This document shows positions 33,719 through 42,700 of a stretch of DNA of 64,000 nucleotides, in pieces. The notes under the pieces are model-generated. The model saw only the letters and a program-made list of their open reading frames with translations, did not search any database and was not told the DNA's origin. Made by a program: the position numbers and the translations under genes. Source of the stretch: Gonium pectorale. Taxonomy: Eukaryota > Chlorophyta > Chlorophyceae > Chlamydomonadales > Volvocaceae. Positions within the stretch are counted from its first letter, which is position 1, and every line of letters starts with the position of its first letter. The stretch spans positions 151,069 through 215,068 of the forward strand of contig LSYV01000001.1 of assembly GCA_001584585.1 (NCBI GenBank). Direction: 5' to 3'.

Positions 33719-36700
33719 CTAAATAATCACGTGCTTCACACGGTTAGGGCGACGCGCATGGCTGCTACGGCCCGGGTAGCGCAACTTCTCACCCCACCGC
33801 GAAATGGCAGCAGGCAGGATCTGGAATTCGAACGGCCCATACGGCGGCATGCTAGCGGACTGGCCCTGCAGCTCAATCTCCGGCCCGCACAGGTCAACGC
33901 GCATGAGGGCATCAAGCGTGCTCAGGGCCAGACGTGTGCAATCGTCCGACTTGATGCTGTTCATGGCGCTGAACCCCCGCTCGACCTCAGCGCTTGCCGG
34001 CTGCAGCACAAGCATGATCTGCACCAGCTTCCACACCTCCGGCGCGGTTTCCTCCGCCCTTAAGGATTTCATGAAATCCTTAAGGGCCTTGTAAAAGCGC
34101 CTGGCCCCAAGGATGTGCCGCGTCGACTTCTTCTGCCGTTGGGCCTCAGCAACCAGCCGAACAACGACCTTGTGCTTCCACTCCTCCACCAGCTTCGCAG
34201 CATCAAGGCGCCCCTCATACCAGTTCCCAAGGGCCTCAATCTCCTCCAGCCCATAAGCCCGCGCTTCTTTCGCACCGGCCAGATTCTCGGGACTGAGGAA
34301 GGCAAACTTTGACGCCATGCCCAACGAATCGGACGGAAACCTGTTGCGGATCATTTGGATGAGATCACCAGCAACCCGGTGGACAAAATTTTTGTTGCGC
34401 CACGTCTGCGCAGAAAACTGCGCCCACGAAATGGGCTCATCCGTGCCCTGCCCACTGCAGTCCCTCCTGGTGAGCACAAGCTGGTGATCGTGATACTTGC
34501 CCTCTGAATCCTTCAGGCCAGACAACAGCTTATTGATGTCAGCGCTAAGTTCCGGTGGGACCCTCTGCTCGCCAACGGTGTGAAACCTGAACTTGGCCTC
34601 CAAGGCGTCAAGCTCCGCCTCCAGCCACTGCTCGACGTCCACCAGCGCCAGCTCCCGCTCCTGGAAACGGCAGCTTAGCTTGGCGATGATGTCCAGCATC
34701 TCGGTCATGATGTATGTCAAGACGAGGTTGTTGGCATCTCTGTTTGGTACAGGTTGATAAAACGTGAGCCCCGTAGCAAGGAAGTGACAGGTTTGCATGT
34801 GATTCCCGTCACAAGGCAGAATGTGCCCCGCTCTGCTGCTTGCATGCCATCTTTCCGTACAGAGGCAGTACAACAAAACATGTCGTCCTCTCAAGCCAAC
34901 GCCTTGCTTGCTTACTTCAGCCAGTCGTAAATCGCCTCAGCTCCAGCACTGTCCTCCTCCTTGAAGAAGCCCAGCAGCACAGGGTACATGTCCCTCAAGC
35001 GCCGTACGCACCGGGACCGAGAAAGCCAGCGGATCCTGCAGGTAATTGGATTTGGGCAGTGTCAGGCACTCTTACGCTGAGATAGGTTCTGTACTACAGT
35101 AGCTGTCCCTCGCTTTAATGCAATTCGGTGATGACCCGGTGGAGGCAACCGGACCCCAAGGCATTGACGAGGACCTTTACACAGCAGAGAGAGCAAACAC
35201 GCGCAGCGAGCGCAAGAAGCGCAGCAAGCGCGGCGAGCGCAACAGCGGCAACCAGCCAAAAAACCCAGTGGCGCCGGCGGCGAGCCAAACGCCCCCGCAG
35301 GCCGCCAAGCAGGAAAACCGGACGCAGCCGACCGCCGCGACCAGCCGGAACCCGCCGGCGCCACACAGCGCAAACCAGCGCGCCAAAACGGAACAACGAC
35401 GTCGGGCGCCCGCGCCCGAGGCCCGACCGAACACCCACCGGCCAGCAGAGACCGGCCGACCCGAACCCCAAGCCGCCAGCACCGGCGGCTGCCGCGCGCC
35501 GCGCACCAGGCAGGTGCGCGGCCCGGCCACCCCAGGTTCCTGAAACGAAGCACGCGAGAGCTAGCGCGGGGAGTAAAAACTGGACCCGGGGCCAAAACTC
35601 AAAAAACCTCCCCGCAGCTCTCGCGCGCGCGCCCGCGACCGACCACCGCACACCCCCCCACCAGCCACGCTCCAACCGGGCGGGGACCATACGGCCGTCC
35701 GCCCGGGCGCGCCGGAAACCCCGCGAAGCCCCCCCCCCCGACCCAAAACCCGCGCCCGGTGTCCGGCAGGGGTCGCTCGCCGTGCGGATGCGCCGCCGCT
35801 CCGAGGGCTGCGAACGGGTGGGACAGAGCCGGGAGGCTCGGCGACAAAAGGGAGGGAAGTGAGTCAGCTCGCAAGCGATGCAAGCTCTCAACTGTGAAGG
35901 CAGAATGCCGAACAGGGAGAGCGAGCAGCGCTAAGCTCAGGACAGCTATACGACTTCCGTACAGAACTCTGCTTAGCCCTTCCGGGGCTTCGCCCCTCCA
36001 GGCCTAAGCCTTAATTCTGTACTACAGTAGCTGTCCCTCGCTTTAATGCAATTCGGTGATGACCCGGTGGAGGCAACCGGACCCCAAGGCATTGACGAGG
36101 ACCTTTACACAGCAGACCAAAAGAGACACCTCGTGGAGATACCCACCGCCCTCGGGGCAGGAGACAGGTGCCACCAGCCACCGCCTGGCGCCTCCCGGCG
36201 CCTGGCCCGGCCGGGCGCATCTCAGCGCTCGGCCATGCGGCGGGTCAGGTCGATGCCCGCCCCTGGCGAGCGACGCGTGTACAGATCCACCATGCTTGGG
36301 GAGAGCCAGCGGCCGTGTGCCCGCCGCACCTCGGCGGGCACGCCGTTCGCCGCGGCGGTGCTGTTACCGCCGATACGCATGGAGTGCGGGGTGATGTGAG
36401 CTGCAATGCCTGCCTCCCCGCACATTGCGGCCAGCGCCTCCGAGAAAGCCGTGTACGACGTGCTGTACACGGGGTGCTCCAGGGTGCCCACGAGCCGCTG
36501 CAAGCGACCGCCATCCCGTGTGTGTTGGACAACGCGCAGGAGCGGCCCCACATCCTCCCGCGGGTGCGACGGGGAGCGGCGGTATGCTCCCTGCCGCAGC
36601 AGCCGCTCCACCAGGCCAACGGGGCACACGGGGCCGCCCAGCCGGCCCACCACGACCCACGCCCCGTCCCACAGCTGGTCCGTCTTGGACCTAGGGAGGA

Positions 36701-39700
36701 AGATTTCCATGTGGGACTCAGTGATGATTAGAAGATCGTCGTGCACGCATATTTCAGCGAGGTCGTCGAAGCGGAGAAAGCCAAAGAACATGACAGACAC
36801 GGCGGCGCACATCATGACATGCCGCAGCCCCGCGCCCCTGCCGCCAAAGTGGCCCACGAAACGAGCCAGATCCGCGGACGTGAAGGCGTCGCGCCGGAAG
36901 GGCCGCGGCACTAGGTGCTTGGCGGCAAGCCGCCGGGCGGTTTGGCAGGCGGGATGGGACGTAGGCGATTCGCAGCCCGCGGCCCTGAAGAACGCATGAA
37001 TGGCCCCGCTAGCCGCTCGCACGCGTCCCTCCCCCACGCCGTCCGCCGACGACGACAGATACAAACTGTACAGGTACAGCCCGACGACCGACGGGGGCGT
37101 TTCGTACACCGAGCCCGGCAGGCGACGTAGCCGCCACCAGGCCACGAAGGCGCGCCAGGGGGCCGCGTACTGATTGAGGGTGGACGCCGCCAGCGCCTTG
37201 TCGGACTCCTGGCTGAAGCGAGCGGCGAGGGAGCGCAACGTCGCGTCCGCCATGGCCGCCGACGGCCCGAGCACGGCTGACGCGCGAAGCTCAGCGTCTG
37301 GGCGGAGGGGCGTGGGGGTCGGCGGGTACCTTAATGCGCTGCGGGGAAGGGCGCTCAAAGTCGAGGAGCAGGGCCATCAGGCTCCACGAATTGGCCCGAG
37401 CCGGCAGCCGACCCTGGGCGGGTTGCAGGAGATCCGCCGCCGGCCCAAGGATGTGGGCGCTGTGCACGAAGGGGGCGAAGCGGCGGCCGTCCTCCGTCAG
37501 AAAACACCACCAGTCCCGTGTTGGCCACAGGGGCGCGATCAGGCACAACCGCGCACGACACTCCCGGGCATGGTGCAGGACGCGCAGCAGCAAGCCGAAC
37601 GGCGGGTTTGCCCAGCAGCGCCGACCCCAGCGGAAGCGGAAGGCGTCAACGCCCGCCGTGTCGGGCGTGAAGTAGGCCGAGTAGTAGGTCGGGAGGTGGT
37701 GGTTGCGATGAGAGGCAAACAGGTCTATGTCGAAAGGGCCCCACAGCCGATTAAGGCGGCGGAACGCGCTCCCCAGCAGCGACCAGTCGTCAGGCTCGGC
37801 GACCTTGGACCAGTAGTCGGCCAACTGGTTCATGGTGCGGGGCCGCCACTCGGCTTGCAAGCGGATATCGCGCTCCACGCAGTACCAGAGTAGCTCAACC
37901 GCCACCTCGTAGCACGCATCGGCCTTGGCGGCGCCCTTGTTGATGATATTGGCGGCGTTGAGGTTGTCGGTGATGACCTTGACCGCATGGCCGCCCAGAC
38001 CCGCGGGGCCGTCGAAAGACTGCAGTGCGTGGAGGATCGCGCGCAGCTCTTGAGGCGTCGAGCCGAACGTGCTGGTGCGGCCGTCCCACCCGCCGCGGGC
38101 TACCTCCAGCTCGCCGTTCAACACCGTCCAGGCGCCCCAGCCGCCTATGTTGGCGGCGGAGCGCCCTGCGGCGTCGCAGTGGATGATGGAATAGACTTGC
38201 GTGGGCGTCCACAGAGCTCGCGTGCCATTGAAGTGGTCGAAGTAGGCCAACCAAAACCGCAGGTCCGCGCGAGCGTCCTTAGAGAGGGCAAGGTGGGTGC
38301 TCCAGGAGCGGCGGGTCTCAATGAGCTGACCCAGGCCCCTGGTGCGGAGGCGCGACCAGGGGCCAAAAGCCCAGGACATGGACAGCAGCTGGCCCTTGAC
38401 GGACGCGAGGGCACGCGCAGTGATGCGGTGAGCGCTCAGGGCGTTCCGAATGGCTGTCAGCACCCGCTCCCGTTTATCCTCGGGCACCACAAACGTGCCC
38501 CGCTCAGTGTCGATGATCATGCCCAGGTACCGGAAACGGCGCGCGGGCGGCCCAAGCATCGACTTCTCCCGGTTCACCACTAGGCCAAGACGCTCTAGCT
38601 GTGCAAGGACCGCCGCGCGCCGCTGCACCAACCGGTTCTGGTCTTGGTCTGCGTGGAACTGATCATCAATGTAGCCCGAGCAGCGCCATCCCCGACGCCG
38701 CCAGCCGCGCATGACTTCGCGGGTCAGCTTGGTGAAGGCCCAGCATGCCGGAGCCAGGCCGAAGGGCAGCTGCGTGAAGACGTAGAACTGACCGCGCCAT
38801 TCGAAGCCCAGGTAGGTCCAGTAGTCCTCGTTAATGTCCATGTGGTGGTAGCCGCTCTTCAGGTCGAGGGTGAAGACGTAGTCGTTGGGCAGCATGAAGC
38901 CGGGAACGGCCTTGAGATCTTCGTAGCGGAAAGTGGGAACCTCCAGGTGGTCGTTGACTGCCCGCCCGTCCCAGATGAGACGGCGCTTGGTGCCCTGCAC
39001 CACTACGCCTAGCGGGCAGACCATGTGCGGCTTGCGGGCAACTGCTTTAATGGACTTGGCGGCCAGCAGGTCTGCAACCGCTTGATCGACAAAGTCAGCG
39101 TGCTCGAAAGCGGAGGCGTGGTTCTTGCCCAGGAAACTCTTGGGCGGCACCCCTGACGCCCAGCGCAGGCGGAAACCCTCTCGCACCCACGACAGAACCA
39201 AAGGGTTCGTGCACCAGCTCTCCCACTCGTCAAGTCGGGAGCGGAGCCGATGGCGCATGACGGGCGGCGGTGGCTTCGGCCGGGGTTCTCCTGAGCCCGA
39301 ACCCGGCGACGCGAACTCCCCGGGGTTGTCCCACCAGAGATCGGTCCCCTCCCGCCTATGGGCCTGCCCACCGCCGCCCGCACCTTCTTCGGAAAGTTTA
39401 GGCGGCTCCGGCTCCTTGCGGTGGCGAAGGCGTGCTGCATCCGGGGCTCGCTCGGTCTGAGCAAAAAGCGCGCTCCGAGCCTCCACCGCCACACGCTTCG
39501 GCGGACGCTCTAGGTTGGGGCCGTCTCCAGCCGCGACAGCTAAAGGCCGCACCTTCGGCTGGGCCGCCGCAGCGGCTGCCTGGACTGGCCGAATTGGCGG
39601 CGGCGGCGGCCTGGCGGCTGAGGCTGTGAGCCTTTCCGCGCCCGGGGCGGCCGCTGCCGCCATCTGGCGGCGGCGGGCCGCCTCGACCATCTCCACCAGC

Positions 39701-42700
39701 GACATGTCGGGCCTCTGCTGGGCTGCTTTGTGAGCGGGAGGGTTGAGGGCCCGCGTGAGGGCGGGGGGTGCGGAGGTGGTGGGGCGGTTGGGCAACACCG
39801 TCCGGCTAGCACCCCCATCAACACGGGTCTGGGAGCGGAATTGATCCCCAAATTCGCGTTGGGCGCGCAGGGCATCTTTACGTCGCTCAGGGTCGCGGCT
39901 GAACAGCCCCGACAAGTAGTTGGTGAGGCTCATGATGCACTCAAACTGTGGGTTCACGGGAAGGGGCGCAGCACCGAAGGGTTAGCCGAACCGAGGGAGG
40001 GGCTAGGTTCGAAGGCGGCAGGTGCCGATGCAAAACCCGGCAGCTGGGCTGCCCCGAAAAACGGCCAAGTCGGAGACCCTCCAGCAGCGCGCTGTCCTTG
40101 CACGTGCCTTGCCGAACCCGATCGGCTACAGTGGCCAAGCCGTTCGCGGACGGTGCCTTAGCTGCTAGGCTGGCGCAATTGGGGGGGAGAGGCGCTAGCT
40201 GCAATAGCGGCGGGTATGAAGCAACTGGCGGTGTGGAGCGGAGAGAGACACGGTCACTCCAAACGTTGCAAAGAGGTCCAGGCAGCTCGAGCGCGGCCGA
40301 GTGCAAAACGAGCGGGACGCGACCCGACGACCCGGCCTAAACGAGGCTACCAGCCAGGCTCCCAAACGGATGAACAGATGGAGGGGCGCGGCCCAACCGA
40401 AGACCGCCCAGCGAGGTGGTCTAAACCTAGGCGGGCGCGACCCGCCGACAGCATACCCCACTGCCGTCCAGCTGCGGCGACATCCCAGTGCCAGCAGCAA
40501 AGTCTCAGCGATAACTGCTGGGAGGCGGGGGGAGGGTGTAACACACACCATCGAAAAGGGCACGAGAGGGGAGGGCGCCTCAGCTTCGGAATAAGGGGAG
40601 AGGGAGAGAGCCGAGAGGCCCCCCCTCGCCGCAGGCTAGGGAGGGATAACAGGTGCTAAGCACAAAAGCGGAGCAGGCTAGCGAGCCTACCAAGCTGGGG
40701 GAACAGGAACTGAAAAGGCCAGAACCCACGGCCTAGCCCGAAGGCCGTCCAAAACCCGAACCAGCTGCGCCCGCTACACCCTCCCTAGCCACGGACGGCA
40801 TGGGCGATGGCTTGCCACCGCCCAGCTCCCCACCGAAAGAGAACGCCCCCCCGCTCTCGTCCCCCCGCCACGAACCCAGACTTAATTGCGACGCGGGTAG
40901 CGGTCACGGCCATCATCACGGCGATCGTCACGGCGCTTGTCGTCGCGGTCGGCGGCCGCCTGCGGCCTGTTGCCGTTGCCCTGCCGGTTGCCCTTGCGCT
41001 TGCCGGGGCTGCGGTTGGCCGCCTCTGAGCGCGCCGTGGCCAGCATGGCCTCAGCCGCCGACTTGTTGTAGACGGCGGTCGCGGGGTCCTCCAGGCAGCT
41101 CATCGCCATGCTGCTGATATACTTGACCATGGTGTTGAGGCCGCAGCCCTGCTGCGGGCCCAAATTCTCAGCAGCCTGCACCGCGACCTTGGCGAAGGCG
41201 AGGAGCGCGGCCAACGAGAAGCGAGCCTTCTCGGGGTCCGTGGCGAGGCTGTCAGACGCCTGCGAAGCCAGCATGCAGACCACCTTGTATATCTTTGTGT
41301 GAAACTCCAGCGCCGTGGACGGCGCCGAAGCGGCCGTGGCGGCCAGAATCGGTGACACCTTGGCGCCGACCGCCACCGCCGCGGACGGCGGCGAGGGCTC
41401 GGCCCCAGCAAGCATGTCAGCCACCTCGGCCTTGAAAGCTCCAATCATCGGCAGGATCTCGTCCCCGATGGACTTGCGGATCAGCGACGCGAGCATCGCG
41501 GTTAGCTCCGGCGAGAGCTCGGCCCCCGCGGCCTCCGCATCCTCGGTCACCTTCTTCTTCTTCTTCTTAGGCTTGGGGCTGGGGGGCTCGTCGTCGTGGT
41601 CAGACTCGCTCAGCCGCTGATCCGCGTCCTCATCGCGCTGATCAGCGGCGGCCTTCGCGGCCTCCTCAGCCCGCTTCATAGCGGCGCGCATAGCGGCGCG
41701 CGTCTTCTTCGGACTCCTTTTCTCACCGGCGAACTCGGCGTTGTCGATGTTGACAGGAGACTTCTTCTTCGTCATCTCAGGAACTCGCAAGATGAACGGT
41801 AAGGCTTGAAGTGAGTCAGCTCGCAAGCGATGCAAGCTCTCAACTGTGAAGGCAGAATGCCGAACAGGGAGAGCGAGCAGCGCTAAGCTCAGGACAGCTA
41901 TACGACTTCCGTACAGAACTCTGCTTAGCCCTTCCGGGGCTTCGCCCCTCCAGGCCTAAGCCTTAAGTTAACGCATGTGTAGAGGGTCATCCAGGCCATA
42001 ATCCCGCCTCATGGGTGCCCGGGATACAGGACAGCCCCGTCTCATTGCACTCTTTGCAAAGGAGAGTCACCAGCTTCGAACAGCAATGCAGGCCTAAATC
42101 AACGGAACTGGCATTGATAAGTAACTCACACGTGCGGCTTGAGAAGTGCGTACTCCTTGGCCTCCATTTCCTGTTGCAGGTTCTTCAGGTCCTCCCTTCG
42201 TAGGCTGGAGTTCTTGAAGTAGCCATACACCTTCGAGAAGACGCTGTCCAGCTCCCGCAGCTCCTCGTAGTCCTTGAACAGGTCCGCGCAGCTGAGGGCA
42301 AGCTTGTGCGCCACACAGTGGAAAGACAGAAGCCCTGGGCATGCGGCCTTCATCAGCGTGGCAACACCCTTGTGCTCCCCAACCATGACATTGGCGCCAT
42401 CGCTGGTAAAGCCCACAATCTTGGTCATGTCAATACCGTCCTCCTGAAAGGCAACATTAGTAACGGAGTTCAGTTTATGTATCATAGTGTGGCAGTCACA
42501 AAGGAGCAAGCATTAATGATGCAGCTGCAAGCAAACAAATGTGGTGTATCAATAATCAGCAAGATGCCGTGTGCACGCAGGCGCTACATAGCACCATGCT
42601 TGCTACTGCTGTATTAGGAATGGATGCAAAGCAAGTCACGTGGAAATAGCATGTTACGGCGTACAATCTACCGAGTAAACCAACGAATGCGTTGACAGCT

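Larger units (their letters stand above)
35087..41966 (-). mobile_element. DIRS-order retrotransposon (PAT/kangaroo/TOC3-like), 6880 bp
   Basis: Tyrosine-recombinase retrotransposon read on the minus strand. In element order: repeat A1 (41966-41808), Gag-like ORF, RT/RNase H/methyltransferase-like ORF, tyrosine recombinase ORF, repeat B1 (36116-36015), A2 (36014-35856), spacer (35855-35189), B2 (35188-35087). This A1-ORFs-B1-A2-B2 layout is the split-direct-repeat structure described for PAT, kangaroo and TOC3 elements. Hosts include Volvox and Chlamydomonas. The empty site in hAT copy 1 (15640/15641, gatagg^gttaac) shows clean insertion with no target duplication or loss, as expected for recombinase-mediated integration of a circle. 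All three ORFs are open and the repeat pairs look identical, so insertion is recent and the element may be active. Confidence 0.93.

Noticed and set aside
36222..37253. Reading the tyrosine recombinase as a phage or integron integrase
   Set aside because: It follows an RT/RNase H ORF between split direct repeats in an intron of an algal transposon, which defines a DIRS-type element.
40636..40655. Partial resemblance to an I-SceI homing site (gggataacagg)
   Set aside because: Does not match the full site and no homing endonuclease gene is nearby.
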